DNA of 64,000 nucleotides from RGIG4097 sp937885645 (GTDB taxonomy: Bacteria; Bacillota; Clostridia; Christensenellales; CAG-917). The position numbers and the translations under genes are program-made. Location of the stretch: assembly GCA_937885645.1 (NCBI GenBank), contig CALABJ010000003.1, positions 1 to 64,000 of the forward strand, in the 5' to 3' direction. A model generated the notes under the pieces. The model worked only from the letters and a program-made list of their open reading frames with translations. It was not told the DNA's origin and ran no database searches. Every line of letters begins with the position of its first letter. Within the stretch, counting starts at the first letter, position 1. Shown piece after piece: positions 33,964-43,214 of this stretch.

Positions 33964-35825
33964 ATTTCCCCCATTTGTTTTTCAAGGTTTTGAATCCCGC
34001 TGTCAAGGGTGCTGTATTCCTTGTGGGCGGTTATGTGGCGAAGCACTCTTTCCTTGAAGGCTTCGTCATTTTGACATCTTTGCGACACCGCAAGACGAGT
34101 GTGCTCGTCAATGTGAATTGCGTGATTGTCAACAGGGTCAGGCGTGATGAAGTCCTCTTCAAGGATGAGGTTTTCTCTTCCTGCCTTGTTGATGTGAGCC
34201 TCGTCAATATCTCTGCCGTTTTCCCAGTTGCCAAAGCCGAGGATTTCAAAGAGTTTTGCCCTTGTGCGGTTGGACATAACACCTCTTTCATCGGTGAAAA
34301 GACCCAGTTTCAGAAGGTCATAAACCATTGCTCTACGGGTTGACACGTTGTCCTCGATTTCGTTGACTGTGTCAAAGACGATGTCCTCGCTGTTGAGGTC
34401 ACTTGCTTTAAAGCAAGTGATTTCAATCTCTCCGTTTTCTCCTGCAACACGTTTGATGCGCTCTGTCTTTGCGTATTGCTTGTAGAGGCGGATGACGTGC
34501 TTGCCTATCTTGCGCACCGCGTCACGTATGCTGTCTGCTGTCAAAGATATACGTGTGTCGTCTTGTTCAAGAAGGAGGGAGATTGCCGTGCCTGATGATA
34601 CGTTGGCAGGCACTTGTGAATAGGTTGTCACCTCACTGACACCGCTTATCATCACAAATTCGTTCAAAAGTTTTTCCTCTTCTCGACTAAACTCCGTAGG
34701 CACTTGCCCTGCGTTCATCATAATGGGAGGGGTGCTTCCTTGGCGATATATCAGCACCTTGCCGGGGGAAAGCCCCTCTTCCTCAAGATTGTCGGTGTCA
34801 ACTGAGCCGTCTTCAACTGCAAGAACACCCATTGCAATGCGATTCATAAACTCGTGTTTGCGGTTTTTCACGGTGTTGTATGCCCTTTGCACAGGGATAA
34901 TGCGCTCCACAACGCTTGAACCGAAGAAACTGCCCAGTGCGTCAAGACAGTGTTGCTTTGCAAAGGGATAGGTGCGGGTGCCTTCCTCACCGTTGACAAA
35001 GGGAAGGTCGCCGTCAAAGACAAGTTTGTCCCCTGCCACGATGATAAGTCTGCCCTTGGGATAATCCACCGTAGGCTTTGAATACTTTTCAATGACCAGC
35101 ACGCTGTCGCTCTTCTTTTCGCTGACAAATCTAGGGACGGTTGCGCTATAACCAAAGCCACCTGCCACCGAGGTGTTGTCAAAGGAAAATACGCCGATTT
35201 CTTCGCCGTCTACCTCCACACCCCACATAGACTTTACATCCTCAACGGACATAACTTTCACGTGCATAATTGATGGTTGCTTGTCAATGTCTGCCACTGC
35301 AAGGTCTTCGGGGAAGATTTCAAAGGGTGAGCATACGCTGATGCGGATGTCACCTTCCTTGATTGTCTTTTCTAGGTCAAGGGCTTTGCCCTTGTCTCCG
35401 TCCCATACCACCTTGTAAAACACCGAGCCAGTGATTTCACTCCAAGTGTTTGCCTTTGACAAAAGTCCTGTGAAGTCGTTTTCCTCACTGACCGCTTTCA
35501 ATAGTTTGGTGGCAAGTTTTGCCGATGCCACGTCGCCGTCATCATTGGTTTGAGGGCGCACGGTTGCGTTTGCCTTCACCTTTGCCAGTTTTGACAATCT
35601 TGTTTCCAAAATGGGTGCGATATGGTTGTACACCTCACGGGATTGCCAAAAATATTGTTTGCCTCTGTCCTCGATGTCACCTCGAGGGGAAATCTCTGCA
35701 AACTGATTGCCGATGACAAAATTCATATTCAGTCTCCAATTCAGTTCAAGAGGGCGTCTTGCTTCTTGTCTTTCCTTAAAGTCCTTGAGGACTGAGGACA
35801 CAAGTTCGTTTTCAATTTGTTTCAT
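33960..35825 (-). CDS. Portal protein, P22-like
   Basis: Dodecameric ring through which DNA is packaged. The 621-residue chain shows the P22-like portal beginning (RRPLELNWRLNMNFVIGNQF at about 23-42, then YNHIAPILETRLSKL), the clip/stem middle and the C-terminal helical crown (ISLTADSIRDAVRKIGKHVI). The usual P22 gp1 is about 100 residues longer because of its barrel. AAGGAG precedes the ATG. No internal stop. Confidence 0.85.
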   Translation of the reverse strand: MKQIENELVSSVLKDFKERQEARRPLELNWRLNMNFVIGNQFAEISPRGDIEDRGKQYFWQSREVYNHIAPILETRLSKLAKVKANATVRPQTNDDGDVASAKLATKLLKAVSEENDFTGLLSKANTWSEITGSVFYKVVWDGDKGKALDLEKTIKEGDIRISVCSPFEIFPEDLAVADIDKQPSIMHVKVMSVEDVKSMWGVEVDGEEIGVFSFDNTSVAGGFGYSATVPRFVSEKKSDSVLVIEKYSKPTVDYPKGRLIIVAGDKLVFDGDLPFVNGEEGTRTYPFAKQHCLDALGSFFGSSVVERIIPVQRAYNTVKNRKHEFMNRIAMGVLAVEDGSVDTDNLEEEGLSPGKVLIYRQGSTPPIMMNAGQVPTEFSREEEKLLNEFVMISGVSEVTTYSQVPANVSSGTAISLLLEQDDTRISLTADSIRDAVRKIGKHVIRLYKQYAKTERIKRVAGENGEIEITCFKASDLNSEDIVFDTVNEIEDNVSTRRAMVYDLLKLGLFTDERGVMSNRTRAKLFEILGFGNWENGRDIDEAHINKAGRENLILEEDFITPDPVDNHAIHIDEHTRLAVSQRCQNDEAFKERVLRHITAHKEYSTLDSGIQNLEKQMGEI

Positions 35826-35834
35826 ATTTTCTCC

Positions 35835-36263
35835 TTATCTGTGTTTTTGTTGTCTAAGTAAGTGCCGTCTTATCTTCATGCGCACTCTTTCGGGGGTGGA
35901 AAGTTCTTTTGTGCTTCTTGCAAGTTGAGGAAATGTGCTTTTTGCTCTTTTGTCTTTTGAGTGACTGTCCTTTGTCAAGTTGCCCTTTGTAGGGTGATTG
36001 TCCTTTGCATTGTTGTCCTCAACATTACCTTTATCCTTTTTCTCTTCCTCCTTGTAGAGGAGATGAGAGAGGGGTAAATCCTGTTTTTCACTGCGCAAAA
36101 TCACGTTGGGTACGGCTCGGGGCACGAAGTGAAAGCCCAGTTCCTTATAGAGTTTCCCTCCGCATTTTTTGCATAGTGCAGTGTCCAGCGTGTCCAAGTA
36201 AAGTTCCGCCTTTTCACCACATTCAGCGCAGTGGATTTTGCCTTCAAGTTTATATACTTTCAT
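35835..36263 (-). CDS. Zinc-ribbon protein of the phage-like operon
   Basis: A 142-residue protein. The N-terminus holds CxxC pairs (CAECG at about 12 and CKKCG at about 31), a zinc ribbon. The remainder is a Lys/Asp/Asn-rich disordered linker and a basic C-terminus (RVRMKIRRHLLRQQKHR) suited to bind DNA. Position between the terminase genes and portal suggests a packaging accessory. It overlaps the preceding gene by 14 bases. Confidence 0.7.
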   Translation of the reverse strand: MKVYKLEGKIHCAECGEKAELYLDTLDTALCKKCGGKLYKELGFHFVPRAVPNVILRSEKQDLPLSHLLYKEEEKKDKGNVEDNNAKDNHPTKGNLTKDSHSKDKRAKSTFPQLARSTKELSTPERVRMKIRRHLLRQQKHR

Positions 36264-36549
36264 TTTTCTTTGCTCCCCTTTTTCCTTTGTTCATATCTGC
36301 AAGTTGTTTGAGCAGCCTTGTCTTCTCTTTTTGCAACTCTTCGTCAGTCATATCCTCAACTGCGCTTTCGCCCACCAGTTCAAGATACGTCTTCAATGCC
36401 CCTGAGTCAGGGGGATAATATTTGGTGGTCACTTTCTTCTTTGTCAACACCGCTTGCCCCGACTCGTCAACCACATATTCCTCGGTGATTTCGTCATAGT
36501 TGTAGCCCGTTGCCTTTTTTAAAAGTGCCTTTACGAGTTCTTCATCCAT
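36250..36549 (-). CDS. Probable small terminase-related protein
   Basis: A 99-residue protein of the type found beside large terminases in Firmicute phages: YNYDEITEEYVVDESGQ, then KKKVTTKYYPPDSGALKTYLEL, then a charged helical end. In related phages this pattern is the C-terminal part of small terminases; the N-terminal DNA-binding helix-turn-helix is missing here, so the role as small subunit is uncertain. AGGAG lies inside the end of the large terminase gene, which it overlaps by 19 bases. Confidence 0.6.
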   Translation of the reverse strand: MDEELVKALLKKATGYNYDEITEEYVVDESGQAVLTKKKVTTKYYPPDSGALKTYLELVGESAVEDMTDEELQKEKTRLLKQLADMNKGKRGAKKNESI

Positions 36550-37964
36550 TGATTTCTCCTGTTGAATCTTATCAGTTTTTCTTTGTCCGTTTCTATCACA
36601 GACGGTGTGTATTTCTGTTCCTTGGCAGGGTCTGGTAGGCTCATAACAAAATATCTGAGATCGTCCATTGCGTGGTCGTCCACCTTCTTCGGTCTGTCGT
36701 CACGACCCCACCAATAGGACTTCAATTCGCTTATCATATTCGTGCAGGTTTTGAAGATGTAGAGTTTTGGAGGATTTTGACACAACAAGGACTTTACGCG
36801 CTGTATTCCGCTGTATAAATCCTTTTTTACGTTGGTATTCACCAAAATTCCCTTCTCGTAGAAAAGTTCAGCCACACTCTTTTCACTGGCAAGAGTGCGT
36901 TGAGTTGCGGCGCTGTCTATGAGGGCATTGAGCCTGCCCTTGCTGTCACGATGCCAACCAAGTTTGTCTGCAAGTGCCATAATCTTTTCCACGTGATAGT
37001 CAATGGATTTTCCCCTTTCGTAGTGCTCACCAACCACGTAGATATTGCCGTCATAGTCCACTGCATAGAAGTGGCAACTGGTGGGGTTGTTAAGCCCCGG
37101 GTCGATTGATATATTGCTCTGCCAACTGCGAGGGATTGAAAAGGGCTCGATGACGTGGACGTCAGGGTTAAACTCAGGATAGACAAGACCTTCACCCACT
37201 GTGAATTTGCCAAATCGTCTGCTCTCCTGCTCACTTTCAGAGGTGACTGAAAGCATTGCTTCAATCTCGTTTTCATCAAGATAGGGGTTGTCCTTCCACT
37301 CCATGTGGACTGTCCAAACTTCGGGGTTATTTCGGACGTTCATTTCGATTTCGTCATACACCCATGTGAGACCTTTCAAAGGTGTCATAGTGCCAAAAAT
37401 CATACCCCTTTTGTCAAAGACACGCATACGGCACTCGGCGTAAATATCCTCGGGTGGCTCTTCATCAAACCAAACAAAATCAAGGCTTGCGCCTTGAAAT
37501 TTCTCACGTCCTTGGTCACAGGATTTGAAGCCTATTTTGGATAGACCTCCAAGGGCGTTTCGCACCACGATATGGTCGATGACGCCATATTCAGGTGCGC
37601 CCTTTTTTCCGCTGACCATGACTATTTCTTCAATGTATCGAGGGGAGAGGTATTTCAGTATCTTTGCCTGCGCCACGTCTCTTTGCACCTCTCTTGTCAA
37701 GCTGACAACCCAGCCGTCTAAACCACTGCGGTTTTCCTTGAAGGGGTGTATGCCTCTTGCAAGCCAAACGGTTTCCACTGCACCGCACTCGGTTTTGCCA
37801 CTTCTGTTGCCACCAAAAACCCAACGATTGCGCTTGGTGGAGCGGTGAAAAGCCATTTGTTTTTGATGGATTTTGTCACGGTTGTAGAGGGTGAGAGCGT
37901 CGTTTTTTCTGAGCCTCTCCTCCCTTTCGATTTGAAGGATTTTTTTGATGATTTCGCTTTCCAT
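36531..37964 (-). CDS. Terminase large subunit
   Basis: DNA-packaging motor and nuclease. The 477-residue protein has Walker A GGNRSGKT (about 50-57), Walker B FVWFDEEPPE (about 158-167), a motif III-like region, and the RNase H-like nuclease with SIDPGLNN (about 286) and DHAMDDLRYFV (about 433). Length equals P22 gp2 class. The ATG at 37964 lacks a good Shine-Dalgarno sequence and an open frame runs 23 codons further upstream, so the start is the least certain part. First gene of the phage-like operon. All key residues are present, so it looks functional. Confidence 0.9.
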   Translation of the reverse strand: MESEIIKKILQIEREERLRKNDALTLYNRDKIHQKQMAFHRSTKRNRWVFGGNRSGKTECGAVETVWLARGIHPFKENRSGLDGWVVSLTREVQRDVAQAKILKYLSPRYIEEIVMVSGKKGAPEYGVIDHIVVRNALGGLSKIGFKSCDQGREKFQGASLDFVWFDEEPPEDIYAECRMRVFDKRGMIFGTMTPLKGLTWVYDEIEMNVRNNPEVWTVHMEWKDNPYLDENEIEAMLSVTSESEQESRRFGKFTVGEGLVYPEFNPDVHVIEPFSIPRSWQSNISIDPGLNNPTSCHFYAVDYDGNIYVVGEHYERGKSIDYHVEKIMALADKLGWHRDSKGRLNALIDSAATQRTLASEKSVAELFYEKGILVNTNVKKDLYSGIQRVKSLLCQNPPKLYIFKTCTNMISELKSYWWGRDDRPKKVDDHAMDDLRYFVMSLPDPAKEQKYTPSVIETDKEKLIRFNRRNQWMKNS

Positions 37965-38366
37965 ATTTCGACCATACACCCTGAAAATGCCAAAATGCAA
38001 ATTTTGTGCCAAAAACTTTTCAAAACCCAGCATCTAACTACGTTAATCCCCGAAAAAAAATTTTTGACGAGATGAAAAACCCCTGTCTTTTTTGCCGTTT
38101 TCCGCCTTCTATTCCGCACTTTTGATTGGTGAATTTTAAAGTGTTGACTGTGCTTTTTTTCTTTTGCCCAGCCACAATCTTCATTTTCAAATTTTCGGTT
38201 CTATCTCAACCACAATTTTTCATTCTTCATTTTTCATTGTTCATTTTTTTGTTTTTTTTGCGATGCCGAAAAAAACAAAAACAACGGGCTTTGCCCGTTA
38301 ATCTTAAAAATTTCAAAAAATTGGACTAAACCTCTTTATTTTTGTTTATATATATAGTAAAATATT
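37965..38366. other. Gene-free AT-rich leader between the phage-like operon and the RD-tail gene
   Basis: No credible gene. It contains the minus-strand terminator-like hairpin at 38268-38299, several repeats of a TTCATTTTTCATT type around 38218-38250, and a plus-strand TTGGAC-18-TTTATA possible promoter ending at 38350. No phage repressor or integrase remains here. Confidence 0.6.
38268..38299 (-). terminator. Terminator-like hairpin upstream of the phage operon
   Basis: Minus strand: AACGGGC-AAA-GCCCGTT followed by GTTTTTGTTTTTTT. The neighbouring gene upstream runs the other way, so nothing is left for it to terminate except a leader transcript entering the terminase gene. Confidence 0.6.
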
Positions 38367-39401
38367 ATGGATATGAAAAAATTTCTCACTATTTCAGCAC
38401 TCATCCTTGTCCTTGCCCTAAGCTTTTTGGTCTGGGGATTTCAAGGTGAAACAGGCGTTGCAGAGGCTTCTGACACCGCAGTTTTTGCGTACGTTGCCCC
38501 CAGCGACCTTGAAAACAATGCCTATGCAGGACAATCAAACGTTGCAGTTGTGGACGGCGAAACGGGTGACGTGCTCTTTTACCTCATTGAAAGTTATTAC
38601 TACCCCGTCAAATCCTTGGTTGTCAGCGGTGACTTGACCGTGTATATCTTGGACGTTGCAGGGCTCAACGCAACTGTTGACGTGTCAAATCTTCAAGAAC
38701 TCCCCAAGGCATACGACGGAGTGACACTTGAAAACGCACTACCTCAAAACCTTCTTTTGAAAGAGGGTGTCACCGTCACCATTGGCGCACACACCATTGA
38801 CACAAAGACTGGTTGGACAGTGAAACTTTTGGGGCTTAACGGCGACAAATTCTTTGTGCAAGCAAGTTTCAACGAAAACGTTGTTTTCGGTCTTGTGGCA
38901 AGAGAGAATTTCACCACCGAAAACGTGGGCTATCACATCATTGATGAAACCGCACGTCAAGGCCTCCTCAACAAAACTCCCGATGAAAATCTTGGTGAAA
39001 GCGGTGACACAAGCAAATCTACACTTCTCCGCATAATCCTCATCATCGGCATTGCTGTGCCTGCTGTCATCATTGCAATCATGCTTTTCAAACCGGGCAG
39101 AAACAGCGCAAAGACCAACTACGACCGCCACGCAATGCGCACCCGTAGAGATGACGACATTGACTACGACCGCGACAGAAGATACGACCGCGACAGAGAT
39201 TACTCCCGCCGTGCCCCTCGTGACTACGACCGCGACTACGACCGCCGTGACGATAGGGATTATGACCGCCGTGACGACAGGGATTACGACAGACGTGACT
39301 ATGACCGCCGTGAACGCGACTACGACAGACGTGACGACAGAGATTACCGCGACCGCCGTGACGATAGAGATTACGACAGGCGCGACGACAGAAGATACTG
39401 A
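38367..39401 (+). CDS. Membrane-anchored protein with an Arg/Asp/Tyr-rich cytoplasmic tail
   Basis: Not recognised. A 344-residue protein: signal peptide (about 3-34), an extracytoplasmic beta-rich domain (about 35-215), one membrane helix (about 221-243, IILIIGIAVPAVIIAIMLF), then a tail of about 90 residues made almost only of Arg, Asp and Tyr in repeats of the DYDRRDDR kind. Such tails behave as disordered polyampholytes; they may bind RNA or a partner. The tail DNA is repetitive, and its length may vary between strains. No Shine-Dalgarno sequence; -10-like elements stand close to the ATG. It shares one base with the next gene (TGATG). Confidence 0.75.
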   Translation: MDMKKFLTISALILVLALSFLVWGFQGETGVAEASDTAVFAYVAPSDLENNAYAGQSNVAVVDGETGDVLFYLIESYYYPVKSLVVSGDLTVYILDVAGLNATVDVSNLQELPKAYDGVTLENALPQNLLLKEGVTVTIGAHTIDTKTGWTVKLLGLNGDKFFVQASFNENVVFGLVARENFTTENVGYHIIDETARQGLLNKTPDENLGESGDTSKSTLLRIILIIGIAVPAVIIAIMLFKPGRNSAKTNYDRHAMRTRRDDDIDYDRDRRYDRDRDYSRRAPRDYDRDYDRRDDRDYDRRDDRDYDRRDYDRRERDYDRRDDRDYRDRRDDRDYDRRDDRRY

Positions 39402-39949
39402 TGAAAAAGATTTATATCGCTTCCGACATCCACGGAAGCTACGCTTATCTCAAAAAATTTTGGCAAGTGGTTGACCTTGACAGCGCCGACAAAAAAGTGG
39501 TGCTTCTTGGCGACACCTACAATCACGGCCCTCGCAACCCCTTCCCCGAGGAATATGCACCTATGAAGGTGGAGTCTCTCCTTGAAGAAAGAATGGGCGA
39601 TTTCCTCCTCATCAAGGGCAACTGCGACAGCGAAGTGGACCAAATGATTTCACCCTTCCCCATCCGCCGTGATTTTTGTTGGAAGGACGGCGACCGCCGA
39701 CTTTTCTTCACACATGGACACAAGGTGAACAAGGACCTGCCCACCACAAAGGCAAAGCCCGGTGACGTGGTGTTTTACGGTCACTTCCACACCCCATATC
39801 ACACCATCGTTGATGGTGTGCACTACGTCTGCGTAGGCTCAGTGGCTATGCCCAAGGACGGCACCCCCCACTCCTATGCTATCTATGAAAACAACACCGT
39901 CACAATCAAGTCATTGGACGGAAAAACTGTGACTATGGTCACACTCTAA
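39401..39949 (+). CDS. yfcE: YfcE-type phosphodiesterase
   Basis: A 182-residue calcineurin-like phosphodiesterase of the YfcE family: metal motifs SDIHGS (about 7-13), GDTYNHGP (about 38-45), KGNCD (about 66-70), FTHGHKVN (about 99) and GHFHTPY (about 122), in the usual order. These enzymes cleave small phosphodiesters in vitro; natural substrate unknown. Coupled to the preceding gene by an overlapping stop/start. Confidence 0.92.
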   Translation: MKKIYIASDIHGSYAYLKKFWQVVDLDSADKKVVLLGDTYNHGPRNPFPEEYAPMKVESLLEERMGDFLLIKGNCDSEVDQMISPFPIRRDFCWKDGDRRLFFTHGHKVNKDLPTTKAKPGDVVFYGHFHTPYHTIVDGVHYVCVGSVAMPKDGTPHSYAIYENNTVTIKSLDGKTVTMVTL

Positions 39950-39961
39950 TAAGGTGGAAAT

Positions 39962-41719
39962 ATGAAAAGACACATCAGACTGAACACTCCCTTTGAAACA
40001 ACAGATATCCCCCTCAGTGAATATCCTCGTCCTCAATTCCAACGGGACAGCTATGTCACCCTCAACGGCAAGTGGCAATATGCAATCTATCGCAACAGCG
40101 AACGTTTTGACGGCTATCAAGGGGATATCCTCGTGCCCTACTCACCTGAATCACTGCTTTCAGGTCTCCCCGAAGGCACAATGGTGACACCTCAAGACGT
40201 GCTGTATTATCACCGTACATTCACCCTCCCCGAAGACTTCTTGAAGGACAAGACCTTCATCCACTTCGGCGCAGTGGACTATGAGTGCAAAGTGACCGTC
40301 AACGGCAAGCTTATCGGTGAGCACGCAGGCGGATATACCCCCTTCACAATGGACCTTAGCGGAGTTGTTCATGCAGGCGAAAACACCATCGACGTGGTGG
40401 TGACAGACCCCAGTGACACCTCATATCACGCAAGAGCAAAGCAAGCCACAAAGAGCGGTGGCATTTGGTACACCCCTCAATCAGGCATTTGGCAAAGTGT
40501 GTGGCTCGAAAGCGTGCCTGCTACACACCTCAAAGACGTCACCATCATCCCCGACATTGACAACGACTGCGTTGTGGTGAAACTGGACAAGTCCTGTGAC
40601 GTCACCGCAGAAATCATCGTGGCAGACAACGGCGTCACCAAAGCCAAAGTGTTCTGTGACCGTGACACAGCCACAATCTCAATGACCGACTATGAACTTT
40701 GGTGTCCTGAAAACCCCAAACTTTATGACCTTGTCATAAAGGTGGGTGACGACATCGTCAAATCATACTTCGGTATGCGCAAATTCAGCGTTGTCACAGA
40801 CAAGATGGGATTCAAGCGTCTTGGCCTCAACAACAAGCCCTATTTCCACACCGGTGTCCTTGACCAAGGCTATTGGTCAGACGGTATGTTGACACCTCCC
40901 TCCAACTCCGCTCTTGAATACGACGTGAAGTTGGTCAAATCAATGGGTTTCAATATGATAAGAAAACATATCAAGATTGAACCTCTTAGATGGTACTATC
41001 ACTGTGACAAGGAAGGTATCCTCGTGTGGCAAGATATGGTGTCTGGTGGTGAAAAGTACGGTCTCCTCTACATCGGTTTCCTTGCATTCTTTGAATATCA
41101 CGTCAAAGACGACAGCCCTTCACAATACAAGAAGTTCGGCAGACAAAATGCAGACGGCAGAGCCGAGTTTGAACGTGAACTCCGCGAAACAATGAACTAC
41201 CTCAAAAACGTTGTTTCACTTTCTGTATGGGTGCCCTTCAACGAAGGTTGGGGACAATTTGACTCGGTCCGCATAACAAAGGAAATGAAGGAAATCGACC
41301 CCACCCGTATCATCGACAGCGTCAGCGGTTGGAACGATCAAGGCAAAAACTCCAGTGATCTCAAATCACGCCACATCTATTTCAAGCCTATCACCAAGCC
41401 TTTCCGTGACAAGCGTTGCTACGTCCTCAGTGAATTCGGCGGATACTCACTGCCCACTGAAAACCATATGTATTCACCTGACAAGATCTTTGGCTATCGT
41501 GTGTACAGAAAGCCCGAAACCCTTGCAAAAGGCTTCAAAAACCTCTATGAAAAGAGCATTATGCCCCTCATCGACAGAGGCCTCTCTGCAACCGTATATA
41601 CACAAGTCAGTGACGTGGAAGAGGAAATCAACGGCCTCATCACCTACGACAGAAAGGTGGTCAAGTTCCCCATTGATATGGTTAAGAAACTGAACGAACA
41701 ACTGAAAATCAAAGACTAA
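39962..41719 (+). CDS. Glycoside hydrolase family 2 enzyme
   Basis: A 585-residue intracellular glycosidase (no signal peptide). The GH2 order is visible: N-terminal sugar-binding beta domain (about 30-190, with YYHRTFTLP and VDYECKVTVNGKLIGEHAGGY), immunoglobulin-like domain (about 190-275), then the TIM barrel with acid/base Glu in PFNEGWGQ (about 425) and nucleophile Glu in LSEFGGYS (about 500). Specificity cannot be fixed; the NEGWGQ form is typical of beta-galactosidase/beta-glucuronidase-like GH2 enzymes of gut Clostridia with aryl- or alkyl-glycoside activity. It follows yfcE by 12 bases. Confidence 0.92.
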   Translation: MKRHIRLNTPFETTDIPLSEYPRPQFQRDSYVTLNGKWQYAIYRNSERFDGYQGDILVPYSPESLLSGLPEGTMVTPQDVLYYHRTFTLPEDFLKDKTFIHFGAVDYECKVTVNGKLIGEHAGGYTPFTMDLSGVVHAGENTIDVVVTDPSDTSYHARAKQATKSGGIWYTPQSGIWQSVWLESVPATHLKDVTIIPDIDNDCVVVKLDKSCDVTAEIIVADNGVTKAKVFCDRDTATISMTDYELWCPENPKLYDLVIKVGDDIVKSYFGMRKFSVVTDKMGFKRLGLNNKPYFHTGVLDQGYWSDGMLTPPSNSALEYDVKLVKSMGFNMIRKHIKIEPLRWYYHCDKEGILVWQDMVSGGEKYGLLYIGFLAFFEYHVKDDSPSQYKKFGRQNADGRAEFERELRETMNYLKNVVSLSVWVPFNEGWGQFDSVRITKEMKEIDPTRIIDSVSGWNDQGKNSSDLKSRHIYFKPITKPFRDKRCYVLSEFGGYSLPTENHMYSPDKIFGYRVYRKPETLAKGFKNLYEKSIMPLIDRGLSATVYTQVSDVEEEINGLITYDRKVVKFPIDMVKKLNEQLKIKD

Positions 41720-41745
41720 CACGAAGCACCGCAAGGTGAAAGATT

Positions 41746-42576
41746 ATGAGCATCGCAGACAAAATTTTTGTAGATACATGTAGGCAAATCATTGACGAAG
41801 GTGTTTGGGACACCGACCTTCCTGTGCGCCCTAGATGGCTTGACGGCACTCCTGCCCATACAGTGAAGAAGTTTTGCATAGTCAATCGCTATGACCTGTC
41901 AAAAGAATTCCCCATCATCACACTTCGTCGTACGGCGTTCAAATCCGCCATTGACGAAATCCTTTGGATATGGCAAAAGAAGTCCAACAACGTGAAGGAC
42001 CTGAACTCTCATATCTGGGACAGTTGGGCAGATGAAAGCGGTTCAATCGGCAAGGCATACGGCTATCAACTGGGGGTCAAACACACCTATCCCGAGGGTG
42101 AATTTGACCAAGTTGACAGAGTGCTTTATGACCTGAAACACAACCCTTCATCACGTCGCATAATGACAAACATCTACAACTTCCAAGACCTTCACGAGAT
42201 GCACCTCTACCCTTGTGCATACTCCGTCACCTTCAACGTGACTGGCAGAAAACTCAACGCAATCCTCAATCAACGCAGTCAAGACACCCTCACCGCCAAC
42301 AACTGGAACGTAGTGCAATATGCAGTGCTTGTGCATATGTTTGCCCAAGTCAGTGGCCTTGAAGTTGGTGAACTTGTCCACGTGATTTCAGATGCTCACA
42401 TCTATGATAGACACGTGCCTATTGTGGAGAAAATTCTCACAAACAAGCAGTTTAACGCACCAAAATTCTGGATAAACCCCGAAATCAAGAATTTTTACGA
42501 TTTCACAGTCAACGATTTCAAACTTGAAGGATATGAGTTCACTCCCCTTGAAGACAAGATCGAAGTGGCTGTATAG
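41746..42576 (+). CDS. thyA: Thymidylate synthase
   Basis: Methylates dUMP to dTMP with methylenetetrahydrofolate. The 276-residue product has the catalytic Cys in LYPCAYSVTFNV (about residue 163), the phosphate-binding NQRSQD (about 182-187) and the C-terminal HVISDAHIYDRH block. AAGGTG precedes the ATG. It is followed within 6 bases by folA, which restores the dihydrofolate made here. Confidence 0.96.
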   Translation: MSIADKIFVDTCRQIIDEGVWDTDLPVRPRWLDGTPAHTVKKFCIVNRYDLSKEFPIITLRRTAFKSAIDEILWIWQKKSNNVKDLNSHIWDSWADESGSIGKAYGYQLGVKHTYPEGEFDQVDRVLYDLKHNPSSRRIMTNIYNFQDLHEMHLYPCAYSVTFNVTGRKLNAILNQRSQDTLTANNWNVVQYAVLVHMFAQVSGLEVGELVHVISDAHIYDRHVPIVEKILTNKQFNAPKFWINPEIKNFYDFTVNDFKLEGYEFTPLEDKIEVAV

Positions 42577-42582
42577 GTGATT

Positions 42583-43170
42583 ATGAAACTTATCGTTGCA
42601 GTTGACAAAAAATGGGGCATCGGCAAAAACAACGGCTTGCTGTTTGACCTGAAAAAAGATATGAAACACTTTGTTGAGCACACCCGTGGCAAAGTGGTGG
42701 TTATGGGTGCAAACACACTCCGCTCACTGCCCAACGGCATGCCACTTAAAAACCGTGTCAACATTGTGCTGAACCCTGAGGGCGACCTTATGGACGCAGT
42801 AGAAAAGGGCTACGTCCTTGTCACCTCTCTTGACGAACTTCTTGAACAAGTCCATGCTGTGAAAGACAATGAAGTGTACGTCATCGGCGGTGCAATGATG
42901 TATCATACCCTTCTCCCCTACTGCAAAACCGCCTACATAACAAAGGTGGATGCTGACGGCGGTGCAACCGTCTTCCACGACAACCTTGACAGCCTTGACA
43001 ACTGGACTTGCGTGGACGAGGGAGAGCCTATTGATGACAACGGCTACACCATCCGTTTCTGCACCTATGAAAACGCTAGCCCCTTGGAATTTAAGTCCAC
43101 TATTGAATCAAAAAAGGAACATCAGCATACACTAAGGGCGGAACAAGCTTTTCTCAACCGCAACAAATAG
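42583..43170 (+). CDS. folA: Dihydrofolate reductase
   Basis: Reduces dihydrofolate for the thyA partner upstream. The 195-residue product has the WGIGKNNGL loop (about 10-18), KKDMKHF, the NADPH site VVVMGANTLRSLP (about 39-51) and VIGGAMMYHTLLP (about 104). A GTG two codons earlier exists, but AGGTG before the ATG at 42583 decides the start. About 30 residues beyond the usual DHFR end form a charged tail (KKEHQHTLRAEQAF), of unknown use. Confidence 0.94.
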   Translation: MKLIVAVDKKWGIGKNNGLLFDLKKDMKHFVEHTRGKVVVMGANTLRSLPNGMPLKNRVNIVLNPEGDLMDAVEKGYVLVTSLDELLEQVHAVKDNEVYVIGGAMMYHTLLPYCKTAYITKVDADGGATVFHDNLDSLDNWTCVDEGEPIDDNGYTIRFCTYENASPLEFKSTIESKKEHQHTLRAEQAFLNRNK

Positions 43171-43214
43171 ACAAATCAAAACAAAATAAAACAATATTTT
43201 TTAGGAGATATATT

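Noticed and set aside
28374..38300. att sites or an integrase for the phage-like block
   Set aside because: No direct repeats that bound the block and no recombinase gene were found by reading both flanks.
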